Of a DNA stretch of 64,000 nucleotides, positions 34,788 to 44,749 are shown piece after piece. A program made the position numbers and the translations under genes. Source of the stretch: an uncultured Saprospiraceae bacterium (GTDB lineage Bacteria; Bacteroidota; Bacteroidia; Chitinophagales; Saprospiraceae); the NCBI GenBank assembly GCA_937980645.1, contig CALJPQ010000013.1, positions 124,001 to 188,000 on the forward strand, read 5' to 3'. Under the pieces are notes generated by a model that did not search any database, had not been told where the DNA came from, and worked only from the letters and a program-made list of their open reading frames with translations. Within the stretch, counting starts at the first letter, position 1. Each line of letters starts with the position of its first letter.

Positions 34788-35348
34788 ATGGAAATGTTGC
34801 AACAACCCTGGCCCTGGTGGGCCGCAGGCATCCTTATTGGCCTGACCGTACCCATGCTGCTGCTGCTGGGCAATAAGCACTTTGGCATTTCGGGCAACCT
34901 GCGTCATATCTGCGCAGCATGCTTCCCAGCCAACATTCGCTTCTTTCAGTACAACTGGCGCAAAGAGGCGTGGAACCTCTTCTTCGTAATAGGCATTCTT
35001 CTGGGTGCCATCATCGCCACGGTCTGGCTTAAAGACCCCAATCCAGTGCAGATTCATCCAGACCTAGCGCGGGATTTGGCAGCCGTGGGGGTTACCAACA
35101 CCGAACACCTCGTGCCTCAAGACCTGTTCAGTTGGAATACCCTGCTCACACTGCGCGGATTTATCCTGATGGTCATCGGCGGCTTTCTGGTGGGCTTCGG
35201 CACACGCTACGCCGGTGGTTGCACATCGGGCCATGCCATCATGGGCTTGTCCACGCTGCAATGGCCTTCATTAGTGGCTACTATCAGCTTCATGCTTGGG
35301 GGCTTCCTCATGACGCACCTGCTGCTGCCGCACATACTAGCGCTATAA
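34788..35348 (+). CDS. YeeE/YedE family sulfur transporter, first half
   Basis: 186 residues, about five membrane helices. The signature [18 protein letters not shown], with its Cys in the pore, is typical of the YeeE/YedE (TsuA-like) family that imports thiosulfate or related sulfur anions. The N-terminal [20 protein letters not shown] is also conserved, with two cysteines. In Bacteroidota the transporter is often split into two half-size genes, here this one and the next. It lies 72 bases after the methyltransferase and seems to belong to the sulfur module with the persulfide dioxygenase. Inner membrane. Confidence 0.88.
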   Translation: MEMLQQPWPWWAAGILIGLTVPMLLLLGNKHFGISGNLRHICAACFPANIRFFQYNWRKEAWNLFFVIGILLGAIIATVWLKDPNPVQIHPDLARDLAAVGVTNTEHLVPQDLFSWNTLLTLRGFILMVIGGFLVGFGTRYAGGCTSGHAIMGLSTLQWPSLVATISFMLGGFLMTHLLLPHILAL

Positions 35349-35459
35349 AGCAGAAACCAGAATGAAAATTGAGAATGGAAAATGGCGCTGCAGGCGATAA
35401 ATCAAAGTTGCTCTTAGAGCCAGCGCTGCCTACTTTCACCTTTCACTGTTCACTTAAAT

Positions 35460-35984
35460 ATGGAAAACACAACCACTGCATATCAGCAAACCACCATTCC
35501 TGCCGAAACCGACGCTGAAGTACGCTCGCTGCACGCCATGTGCATCAACGAGTCGGAAATCGAGCATCCCTGGTATCACAACCTGATTTACATGGCTGCA
35601 GGGGCCTTTTTCGGCATCGTCCTCGTGAAGGCGGAAGTGATTTCCTGGCTCCGCATTCAGGAGATGTTTCGCTTAGAGTCGTTCCACATGTATGGCGTTA
35701 TTGGAACGGCCGTAGTAGTCGGCGCGCTATCGGTTTTTCTCATCAAGAAGCTCAAGGCGCGCACTATTTACGGCGAGCCAATTACCTTTCATGACAAGAC
35801 GTTCAACAAAGGCCAGATCATCGGTGGCCTGATTTTTGGCTTGGGCTGGGCCATGACGGGCGCTTGCCCGGGGCCGCTGTTCGCCCAAATAGGCACGGGG
35901 GCCACAGTGATTGTGGTAGCGCTGGCAAGCGCCATCGCTGGTACGTGGCTCTATGGCTACCTGCGCGAGCGTTTGCCGCACTAA
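35460..35984 (+). CDS. YeeE/YedE family sulfur transporter, second half
   Basis: 174 residues. After a soluble N-terminus (about 1-37) there are four or so membrane helices: NLIYMAAGAFFGIVLVKAEV, HMYGVIGTAVVVGALSVFLI, IIGGLIFGLGWAMTGACPGP and TVIVVALASAIAGTWLYGYL. The GWAMTGACPGP motif with its Cys is the counterpart of the first-half GGCTSGH motif, so the two proteins probably form one transporter. The gap to the first gene is 111 bases, slightly long for strict coupling. The gene ends before the hairpin at 36015. Confidence 0.86.
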   Translation: MENTTTAYQQTTIPAETDAEVRSLHAMCINESEIEHPWYHNLIYMAAGAFFGIVLVKAEVISWLRIQEMFRLESFHMYGVIGTAVVVGALSVFLIKKLKARTIYGEPITFHDKTFNKGQIIGGLIFGLGWAMTGACPGPLFAQIGTGATVIVVALASAIAGTWLYGYLRERLPH

Positions 35985-36014
35985 AGCGGTAGAGCTATAG
36001 GCCGGCTCAGGCAA

Positions 36015-36052
36015 AGGGGCATCGCTGCAAGCAAAAGAGTGGCGATGCCCCT
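36015..36052. terminator. Hairpin between the YedE-like gene and prfC
   Basis: AGGGGCATCGC (36015-36025) pairs with GCGATGCCCCT (36042-36052) around a 16-base loop. It ends the transporter transcript and abuts the prfC -7 box at 36053-36060; no T-run of note follows, so it may be a weak terminator or a structural element. Confidence 0.55.
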
Positions 36053-36060
36053 TACCTTTG
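36053..36060 (+). promoter_or_regulatory. Bacteroidota -7 box of prfC
   Basis: TACCTTTG matches TAnnTTTG and lies 35 bases before the GTG at 36096. It also shows that the upstream ATG at 36045 cannot be the real start. Confidence 0.55.
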
Positions 36061-36095
36061 CGCCCGTTTTCAGAGACCATAAAAACACGCCATCC

Positions 36096-37679
36096 GTGTC
36101 CGATTTTTTAACCGAACTGCGGCGACGCCGCACCTTTGCCATCATTGCCCACCCCGACGCCGGCAAAACGACCCTGACCGAAAAACTGCTGCTCTTCGGC
36201 GGCGCCATTCAGACCGCCGGAGCGGTAAAGAGCAATAAAATCAAAAAATCCACCGTATCCGACTTCATGGAGATCGAACGCCAGCGCGGTATCTCCGTGA
36301 GCACGTCGGTCATGGGCTTTGAGTATCGCGACCTGCAGATCAACATCTTAGACACGCCGGGCCACGAAGATTTTGCCGAAGATACTTACCGAACCCTTAC
36401 GGCCGTGGACTCTGCTGTCGTAGTGGTGGACGCAGCCAAAGGTGTAGAAACACAAACGGAGAAGCTGACCCAAGTGTGCCGCATGCGGGCTACACCTATT
36501 ATCTTTTTTGTCAACAAGCTCGACCGCGAGGGTTTGGATCCGTTTGACCTGCTGGATGAGATAGAGAAAAAACTCGCCGTCAAGGTACGTCCGCTGTCGT
36601 GGCCCATCGGCATGGGCCAGCGCTTTCAGGGGGTGTATAGCCTCTACGAGCGGCGCTTAGTGCTTTTCCAGCCGCACGGCAAGCAGCAAGAGGAGGAGAG
36701 CATTGTCTTTGAGGATGTGAACGACCCTGCCCTGGCGCAATATATCGGTGAAAATGCCGCCCGCCAACTGCGCGAGGATGTGGAGACCATCGAGGTAGTG
36801 TATCCGCCGTTTGACCGCGGGACGTATCTGCGTGGCGACGTCTGCCCGGTCTTCTTCGGCTCGGCGGTCAATAACTTCGGCGTGCGCGAGCTGCTGGACT
36901 GCTTTGTGGACATTGCCCCGCTTCCTCTGCCCCGCCAGACGGAAGAGCGTCTGGTGCGGCCCGAAGAGGAAAAGTTCAGCGGCTTTGTGTTCAAGATTTT
37001 CGCCAATATGGACCCGCGCCATCGCGACCGCATCGCCTTTCTGCGCGTGTGTTCGGGCCGCTTCGAGCGCAACAAGAACTACCGCCATGTCCGACTGGAA
37101 CGCGACCTGAAGTTCCCGGCGCCCACTATGTTCATGGCCAGCAAAAAGACCCTGCTCGAAGAAGCCTATCCGGGCGATGTAGTAGGTCTCTACGACTCCG
37201 GCAACTTTAAAATCGGCGATACGCTCACTGAGGGCGAAGTATTGCACTTCAAAGGCATCCCGTCGTTCAGCCCGGAGCAATTCCGCTACGTGGAAAATGC
37301 CGACCCGCTCAAGCAAAAGCAATTCGCTAAAGGTTTGGAGCAGCTTATGGACGAGGGCGTGGCCCAGCTCTTCGTGCGCCAGAGCGATGGCCGCCGCATC
37401 GTGGGTACGGTGGGTCTGCTTCAGTTTGAGGTGCTCCAGCACCGATTGGAAGCCGAATATGGCGCCAAATGCCGATACGAGCCTATCCAATTGCACAAAG
37501 CCTGCTGGGTCAGCAGCGATGCCCCCAAAGCCCTGCAGGAGTTTTTGGAGCGCCGCAAGCGCGACATTGCCCGCGACCGCCACGGCGAGTGGGTCTTTCT
37601 GGCCGAAACGGCCTGGATACTGCAAACCGTGCAGGAAAACTTTCCCAAAATTCGCTTTCGTTTCACCTCCGAAGCCTGA
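36096..37679 (+). CDS. prfC: Peptide chain release factor 3 (RF3)
   Basis: 527 residues from a GTG at 36096 (MSDFLTELRRRRTFAIIAHP); E. coli RF3 has 529. RF3 is a GTPase that releases RF1 or RF2 from the ribosome after termination. All G motifs are present: AHPDAGKTT, DTPGHEDF with its catalytic His, and NKLDREG. Family signatures include VSTSVMGFEYRDLQINI, RPLSWPIGMGQRFQGVY and GDVVGLYDSGNFKIGDTLTE, then GVAQLFVRQSDGRRIVG and FEVLQHRLEAEYGAKC. An earlier in-frame ATG near 36045 lies before the promoter and is rejected. The gene is followed by kdsA 39 bases later; whether they share a transcript is open. Confidence 0.93.
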   Translation: MSDFLTELRRRRTFAIIAHPDAGKTTLTEKLLLFGGAIQTAGAVKSNKIKKSTVSDFMEIERQRGISVSTSVMGFEYRDLQINILDTPGHEDFAEDTYRTLTAVDSAVVVVDAAKGVETQTEKLTQVCRMRATPIIFFVNKLDREGLDPFDLLDEIEKKLAVKVRPLSWPIGMGQRFQGVYSLYERRLVLFQPHGKQQEEESIVFEDVNDPALAQYIGENAARQLREDVETIEVVYPPFDRGTYLRGDVCPVFFGSAVNNFGVRELLDCFVDIAPLPLPRQTEERLVRPEEEKFSGFVFKIFANMDPRHRDRIAFLRVCSGRFERNKNYRHVRLERDLKFPAPTMFMASKKTLLEEAYPGDVVGLYDSGNFKIGDTLTEGEVLHFKGIPSFSPEQFRYVENADPLKQKQFAKGLEQLMDEGVAQLFVRQSDGRRIVGTVGLLQFEVLQHRLEAEYGAKCRYEPIQLHKACWVSSDAPKALQEFLERRKRDIARDRHGEWVFLAETAWILQTVQENFPKIRFRFTSEA

Positions 37680-37718
37680 CGAATGCGCCAACTTCGCCGC
37701 TAAAAACCTGCCTTTGCC

Positions 37719-38549
37719 ATGCTTTCTACCGCCGATCTGCCCCTCCTGAAACACACGGACTCGGGCAACTTTTTCCTCATCGCTGGCCCATGCGCGATCG
37801 AGGGCGAGCAAATGGCCTTCGACATTGCCGGCTCCGTGCGTGAGATGTGCGAACAACTGGCCATACCTTATATCTTCAAGGGCAGCTACCGCAAGGCCAA
37901 CCGCAGCCGAGGCGACTCATTCACCGGCATCGGCGACGAAAAGGCGCTGAGTATCCTAAAAGCCGTAGGCGAGACCTTCGACGTGCCGGTAACAACCGAC
38001 ATCCACAGCGAACCCGAGGCCGCCCTGGCTGCTCAGAGCGTGGACGTGCTCCAGATTCCGGCCTTTCTGTGCCGCCAGACCAGCTTGCTGGTAGCGGCAG
38101 CGCACACGGGTAAGGTGGTCAACATCAAAAAGGGGCAGTTCGTCAGCCCGGAAGCCATGCACTTTGCCCGCCAAAAAGTTGTGGATGCCGGCAACGAGCG
38201 CGTGTGGCTCACCGAGCGCGGCACCATGTTCGGCTACTCCGACCTGATTGTAGACTTTCGCGGCGTGCCCATCATGCAGGCCTCAGGTAGCCCGGTGGTG
38301 GTGGATTGTACGCATTCGCTCCAGCAGCCTAACCAGAGCAGCGGCGTTACCGGCGGCCGCCCGGCGCTCATTGCCACCATCGCCCGCGCCGCCATCGCCG
38401 TGGGCGCCGACGGGCTCTTCATCGAAACCCACCCCAAGCCTGCCGAAGCCAAATCGGACGGGGCCAACATGTTGCCGCTGGCCCAGCTACGTCCATTGCT
38501 GGAGCAATTGGTGGAAATCCGCCAGGTCATCTCTCGTTTTGCCCGCTAA
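37719..38549 (+). CDS. kdsA: 3-deoxy-8-phosphooctulonate synthase KdsA
   Basis: 276 residues, the family length. KdsA condenses phosphoenolpyruvate and arabinose 5-phosphate to Kdo 8-phosphate for the inner core of LPS. Clear signatures: FFLIAGPCAIEGEQMAFDIA, FKGSYRKANRSRGDSFTGI, VTTDIHSEP, VNIKKGQFVSPEAM, TERGTMFGYSDLIVDFRGVP and QSSGVTGGRPALIATIARA, with FIETHPKPAEAKSDGANMLP near the end. No reason to doubt the ATG at 37719. Together with lpxD it shows an LPS-making outer membrane. It follows prfC after 39 bases. Confidence 0.97.
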   Translation: MLSTADLPLLKHTDSGNFFLIAGPCAIEGEQMAFDIAGSVREMCEQLAIPYIFKGSYRKANRSRGDSFTGIGDEKALSILKAVGETFDVPVTTDIHSEPEAALAAQSVDVLQIPAFLCRQTSLLVAAAHTGKVVNIKKGQFVSPEAMHFARQKVVDAGNERVWLTERGTMFGYSDLIVDFRGVPIMQASGSPVVVDCTHSLQQPNQSSGVTGGRPALIATIARAAIAVGADGLFIETHPKPAEAKSDGANMLPLAQLRPLLEQLVEIRQVISRFAR

Positions 38550-38850
38550 AAGGCCGTTAAAAAAGCGGCTGATATGTCTAAAATGTGAATTTAGACGGGC
38601 TTTTATTTGAAATTGTAATACCCACACTATTTTTACCGCCGTAAAAAGCACTTCTCAGGAAAGCCGCTCTGTCGCTTTTGTGGATTTTTTCCCAAACCAC
38701 ATTCACTATAACCTCGTCCTGCTGCATTTTAATCGCCATAAGGGTCGAAACAGAACGGAAAAGCCCAGTAGCGCACAGAGCCTATTTTTTAAGGAGTGGT
38801 TTTTAAGGCAGTATTTTAAAACATTCTTTAACTAAAAACTAAACCGCAGC
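38550..38850. other. Intergenic region ahead of the exbB-tonB cluster, 301 bases
   Basis: AT-rich with several short repeats (TTTTTTAAGGAGTGG, then TTTTTAAGGCAG). The leader just before exbB (TTCTTTAACTAAAAACTAAA) resembles the 5' untranslated regions of strongly expressed Bacteroidota genes. A weak hairpin GCCG/CGGC lies after kdsA near 38555. No clear -7 match, RNA gene or coding frame. Confidence 0.45.
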
Positions 38851-39675
38851 ATGACAGCAGCAAAAAACACTTCTGCGAAAAAACAGCAAATGGGCTTTAG
38901 CGCGATTTTCCCGTACATCGCCATTCCGCTGTGCTTCGTCCTGTCCACGATCATCTACAAGTACGTTTTCGGCGATCCGTCGCACTTTGTGGACGGCGAC
39001 CCGAACAAAGACCCGCTGCCCGGCGACTACTTCGGTACGATTTACAAGGGCGGTTGGGTGGTGCCCATCCTGCTGGGTATGGCCTTCATGGCTATTGTCT
39101 TCGTTCTGGAGCGCTTCATTACGCTCAGCAAGGCCGCCGGTAAAGGCAGGGTAGATGACTTCGTGCGTGCTGTAAAGAGCGCTCTGGATCGGAACGATAT
39201 TCAGGCTGCCATTGCTGCTTGCGACAAGCAGAAAGGTTCCGTAGCCAATGTGGTACGCGCCGGCTTAGTCAAGTACGATGAAATGACCCGCGTAACGGGC
39301 ATGGAAAAAGACGAAAAGATCGTCGCCATTCAGAAAGAAATTGAAGAAGCCACGACGCTGGAACTTCCGATGCTGGAGCGCAACCTGAACATTCTGGCCA
39401 CGCTGGCCTCGGTAGCCACCCTTATTGGTCTGTTCGGTACGGTGCTTGGGATGATTCGCGCCTTCGCGGCCCTCTCCACTGCCGGTGCGCCCGACTCGAC
39501 GCAGCTGGCTATGGGTATCTCGGAGGCTCTCATCAACACCGCCTTAGGTATCGGTACTTCGGCTATCGCCATCATCATGTACAACTTCTTCACGGCGCGC
39601 ATTGACGCCATGACGTACCGCATTGACGAGGCCGGCTATAGCCTCACACAAACTTTTGCGGCCACACAACACTAA
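38851..39675 (+). CDS. exbB: MotA/TolQ/ExbB proton channel family protein
   Basis: 274 residues. Helices: FPYIAIPLCFVLSTIIYKYV near the N-terminus, WVVPILLGMAFMAIVFVLER, then the large cytoplasmic loop, and the ExbB core LASVATLIGLFGTVLGMIRA and ISEALINTALGIGTSAIAII. The Thr and Gly pattern in the core is that of ExbB/TolQ, the proton-conducting pentamer that works with ExbD and TonB. Genes exbB, exbD, exbD and tonB follow in order, with gaps of 92, 63 and 54 bases, so an operon is likely. It would supply proton-motive energy for outer-membrane TonB-dependent receptors. Confidence 0.93.
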   Translation: MTAAKNTSAKKQQMGFSAIFPYIAIPLCFVLSTIIYKYVFGDPSHFVDGDPNKDPLPGDYFGTIYKGGWVVPILLGMAFMAIVFVLERFITLSKAAGKGRVDDFVRAVKSALDRNDIQAAIAACDKQKGSVANVVRAGLVKYDEMTRVTGMEKDEKIVAIQKEIEEATTLELPMLERNLNILATLASVATLIGLFGTVLGMIRAFAALSTAGAPDSTQLAMGISEALINTALGIGTSAIAIIMYNFFTARIDAMTYRIDEAGYSLTQTFAATQH

Positions 39676-39767
39676 TTCCATTTTTAGCATCTTACCCAAT
39701 ACCTGCCCGGCCATGCGGTTGAATACGCTCTGCAAAGCCGGGCAGGTCTTAACCGTACCTGATAGCT

Positions 39768-40415
39768 ATGCCTAAGCACAAACCACCTCGGCACACGCCT
39801 TCCATTGACATGACCGCCATGTGCGACGTGTCCTTTCTGCTGTTGACCTTCTTCATGCTCACGGCCAAGGCCAAACCGCAGGAACCCGTTGTGGTGGACA
39901 CGCCCTCGTCTATCTCGGAGACGAAGCTGCCCGAGTCGGGTACGCTGACCATCTTAGTGGACAAAGAGGGCAAGATATTTCTGGACATGACCGGGCAGCA
40001 CACGCGCTACTCGCTCATTTCGGACATGAACTCGCAGTACCAGATGGGCCTGACGGAAGAAGAGATGAAAAAGTTCTCCATCTTCGGTGCCTTCGGCGTG
40101 CCGCGCAAAGACCTCCGCAAGTGGTTAGCCATGAACTCGAGTGAGCGACAGAATGCGGCCAACTTCCCGGGAATACCGGCAGATAGCGTGGGTAACGAGC
40201 TCGGCCCCTGGATTCACAACGCCCGCCTGGCCCAATTCCGCCTGAAACAAGAAGGCATCGTGCCGGAAGAGTACGTCATTGTCCTGAAAGCGGACAAAGA
40301 CACCCCCTATCCGGCCATACAAAAGGTGCTGAATACCCTTTCGGACATCAACGTCAACAAGTTCAACTTGATCACCAACCTGGAAGCAGACCCCAACAAG
40401 ACGCAAGGGCTCTGA
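39768..40415 (+). CDS. exbD: Biopolymer transporter ExbD, paralog 1
   Basis: 215 residues. N-terminal membrane helix TAMCDVSFLLLTFFMLTAKA contains the essential Asp (DVSF). The periplasmic domain (LTILVDKEGKIFLDM, PYPAIQKVLNTLSDINVNKF) is typical of ExbD in Bacteroidota, where two or more paralogs occur. It is somewhat longer than E. coli ExbD (141), with an insert around residues 80-150. Paired with ExbB, ExbD-2 and TonB. Start ATG at 39768. Confidence 0.9.
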   Translation: MPKHKPPRHTPSIDMTAMCDVSFLLLTFFMLTAKAKPQEPVVVDTPSSISETKLPESGTLTILVDKEGKIFLDMTGQHTRYSLISDMNSQYQMGLTEEEMKKFSIFGAFGVPRKDLRKWLAMNSSERQNAANFPGIPADSVGNELGPWIHNARLAQFRLKQEGIVPEEYVIVLKADKDTPYPAIQKVLNTLSDINVNKFNLITNLEADPNKTQGL

Positions 40416-40478
40416 TGCCCACGCACGGGAATACCTGCTTCTATCCGATTTCTGAACACCCTTAACAGCGCATAACCC

Positions 40479-41123
40479 ATGGCTGAAATTCAAACCGCCG
40501 ATAGTGGCGCCCGAAAAAAAGGTGGTGGTAAAGTCCGGTCAAAAAAACTTTCCACACGAGTGGACCTCACTCCAATGGTGGACCTGGCCTTCTTGCTCAT
40601 CACGTTCTTCATGTTGACCACCACCCTGGCCAAACCGCAGATCATGCCCGTGGTGATGCCCGAAAAGAAAATCACCGAAGAGGACGTGGTGGAAACCAAA
40701 GAGTCGCAAGTGCTGACGCTCCTGTTGGGAGCTGACGACAAGGTCTATTACTATGAAGGCATCACCGATGCTAAGTTAGACTCTACCGACTTCTCGGCAG
40801 AAGGACTTCGCAAGGTCATTCTAGACAAAAAGAGACGAGTAAAAGAGGAATGGGGCGATATGGAGCGCGAAGACCCGAAGAATCCGGGCCAGAAAAAAAT
40901 GGTCTCCCGCCTCAACGTTCTCATTAAGCCTACGAAGGAGTCGCGGTACAAGAACTTAGTGGACGCTTTCGATGAAATGAAGATCACCAACGTGGCCATG
41001 TACGTGCTCCTCGATATCTCGGAGCAAGAAGAGGAATTCATCCGAAATCCGGCGGGTGGCCTGAAGTTCTCGGTAGAAGAGCAAATCGAGGCTATTCAAA
41101 AGACAACCAAGAAAGGGCAATAA
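40479..41123 (+). CDS. exbD: Biopolymer transporter ExbD, paralog 2
   Basis: 214 residues, clearly related to the preceding ExbD. The membrane helix reads VDLTPMVDLAFLLITFFMLT with the conserved Asp, after a Lys-rich N-terminus (KKGGGKVRSKKLSTR). The periplasmic part has VLTLLLGADDKVYYYEGI and LNVLIKPTKESRYKNLVDAF. Two ExbD subunits with slightly different periplasmic domains usually mean a heteromeric pair. Same operon, 63 bases after the first ExbD. Confidence 0.9.
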   Translation: MAEIQTADSGARKKGGGKVRSKKLSTRVDLTPMVDLAFLLITFFMLTTTLAKPQIMPVVMPEKKITEEDVVETKESQVLTLLLGADDKVYYYEGITDAKLDSTDFSAEGLRKVILDKKRRVKEEWGDMEREDPKNPGQKKMVSRLNVLIKPTKESRYKNLVDAFDEMKITNVAMYVLLDISEQEEEFIRNPAGGLKFSVEEQIEAIQKTTKKGQ

Positions 41124-41177
41124 ACCGCCGCCACAGAACGACACCCATTTTGACGCACAACTAAAAAAGGACTCATC

Positions 41178-42017
41178 ATGGCAGAAAAAAATGGTGCTTC
41201 CGTTTATCGCGACATGCTCGACATTATATTCGCTTCGCGTAATCGCGAATATGGCGCATACCAGCTGCGTCGGGCATATCCGAAATATATGGGGCGGGCA
41301 CTGGCCTATGGTACTGGACTGATCATCCTGTTCTTCTCCCTGCCGTTCATCCTTTCCAAGATGACGGATGCCTTTAAGCAGGATGAACAAGTGATCGAGG
41401 TAACCGCTGAACTCGGCCCACCACCGGACATTGACCCGAACAACCCTCCGCCACCGCCACCGCCACCACCACCTACGCCACCGCCGCCTACGCGCTCGAC
41501 TATCCAGTTCGTGCCGCCTATCATCAAAAAGGACGAACAGGTAGCCGACCAGGAGCCCCCTACGGTGGAAGAGGTGATTGAAACAAAGGCTGACGTCGGT
41601 AAGCAAACCAAAGAAGGTACTGACGATGCACCACCGGAGATCATAGACAATCCTGTCGTGGCAAAAGTCGTAGAGGCGCCGGCGCGCCAGGAGGAAAAAA
41701 CGTTCGAAGTCTTTGACATTCAGAAGCCACCGAGCTTTCCGGGTGGCGAAGCCGAACTGCTGAAATACCTGGCAGAAAATATCAAGTACCCGCCGCTGGC
41801 CCGCGAAAACAACATTCAGGGTCAAGTCGTGCTCTCCTTTGTGGTAGGTAGAAAGGGTGAAATCACCGACGTACAAATTGTTAAAGACATTGGCGGTGGT
41901 TGCGGCAAAGAAGCCGTCCGCGTCGTCGAAAGCATGCCGCGCTGGATACCGGGCGAAGCCAACGGCAACCCGGTGAAAGTGCGCTTCACTTTGCCCGTAC
42001 GCTTCCGACTCGAGTAA
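41178..42017 (+). CDS. tonB: TonB energy transducer
   Basis: 279 residues. The N-terminus (YRDMLDIIFASRNREYGAYQ, then LRRAYPKYMGRAL) is the Bacteroidota TonB-type cytoplasmic segment, followed by one membrane helix (GTGLIILFFSLPFIL). A proline-rich periplasmic spacer (PPPPPPPPPPTPPPPTRS, residues about 95-112) and a linker lead to the C-terminal TonB domain: FPGGEAELLKYLAENIKYPP, then VVLSFVVGRKGEITDVQIVK and PVKVRFTLPVRFRLE. It transfers proton-motive force from ExbB/ExbD to outer-membrane receptors. It is the last gene of the cluster and is followed by a strong terminator. Confidence 0.93.
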   Translation: MAEKNGASVYRDMLDIIFASRNREYGAYQLRRAYPKYMGRALAYGTGLIILFFSLPFILSKMTDAFKQDEQVIEVTAELGPPPDIDPNNPPPPPPPPPPTPPPPTRSTIQFVPPIIKKDEQVADQEPPTVEEVIETKADVGKQTKEGTDDAPPEIIDNPVVAKVVEAPARQEEKTFEVFDIQKPPSFPGGEAELLKYLAENIKYPPLARENNIQGQVVLSFVVGRKGEITDVQIVKDIGGGCGKEAVRVVESMPRWIPGEANGNPVKVRFTLPVRFRLE

Positions 42018-42027
42018 TTCACTCTTA

Positions 42028-42090
42028 AAAAGCATACTGCTATCCAATACGGCCGACCCGTTGCATCAACAGGTCGGCTGTATGCTTTTA
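42028..42090 (+). terminator. Terminator after tonB
   Basis: Nested stem: AAAAGCATAC (42029-42038) with GTATGCTTTT (42081-42090), and GCCGACC (42053-42059) with GGTCGGC (42073-42079), followed by TTTTAATC. Confidence 0.85.
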
Positions 42091-42113
42091 ATCGCTTATC
42101 ACCCACCAACCCT

Positions 42114-42121
42114 TACCTTTG
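42114..42121 (+). promoter_or_regulatory. Bacteroidota -7 box of lepA
   Basis: TACCTTTG, an exact match to TAnnTTTG, about 98 bases upstream of the lepA ATG at 42220. It lies just after the tonB terminator, indicating separate transcription of lepA. Confidence 0.5.
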
Positions 42122-42219
42122 CAGCCTGAAACTTCGCCGAATAGCAGCATTGTGAACTCACACGCTCCTTGCACCGTTCTAAGACCGCTAGCGGCATTTC
42201 CTTTCGCCTTTTTCGTATC

Positions 42220-44000
<1,781 letters not shown>

Positions 44001-44019
<19 letters not shown>

Positions 44020-44669
44020 CGCTCGTCGGCGGGCAGGGCTAGCTCCAGAAACTCGCTCAAAATCATGGCCGTAGCACCCCAAACGATGTGGCCCTCCACA
44101 TCAAAATATGGCGTATTGCGCAGCACAAGCCCTTGCCCTATGGCAATATCCTTCACCTTACGGCTCTCGGCAGCACAAAATAACGACACTGACGGCGTCA
44201 GAATGCCCTCCACTTCACCCGTCTGAGGGCGAAACGGCACCGGCTCGCGCAGCACACCGACAAAGGGATACACCAAAAAATGGCTGACCGGAATGTACAA
44301 CTCCGTCAGCTGGCCAATGATTTCCACCGCACCAGCCGGTACGCCGATTTCCTCTTCTGCTTCGCGCAGCGCCACATTGGCCAGCGCCCCGTCAGACTCC
44401 TCCCACCTGCCGCCCGGAAAGCTTACCTGTCCACTGTGCCGGTCTCTTGGATTCACCGAACGCCGGATGAGCACGGTACGCCACTCATCGTCCTGCCGGT
44501 GCAATAGGTTGAGCACACAGGCAATACGCGCATCCGCCGGTGGCGCAGGCAGGTGCTGTAGTTCCTCTATCCGACGCGTACTGGCCATGCGATACTGAGC
44601 CGCTCGCCCGGGTAAAGGGCCATTCAGGCGAGTGCGAAGGTGGGCAAGCCACGGATCAACGATGGCCAT
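44001..44669 (-). CDS. Nudix hydrolase, CoA-pyrophosphatase-like
   Basis: 222 residues from the ATG at 44669. The Nudix box is visible as [20 protein letters not shown] continuing to EEIGV, with REAEEEIG holding the metal-binding glutamates; the first Glu of the canonical GX5E is Asp. The segment [12 protein letters not shown] fits the NUDIX CoA pyrophosphatase (CoAse) group, which hydrolyses CoA to 3',5'-ADP and 4'-phosphopantetheine. Start alternatives upstream (TTG at 44675) are less likely. Convergent with lepA, with stop codons inside each other's 3' ends. Confidence 0.85.
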
Positions 44670-44749
44670 AGGCAAAGTAAACGATGTAAGCCGTCATCTT
44701 TCGTAAAAGAGCTGAGACTCGAAAAAGTTTAGCGAAGCCAAGATGGCCA

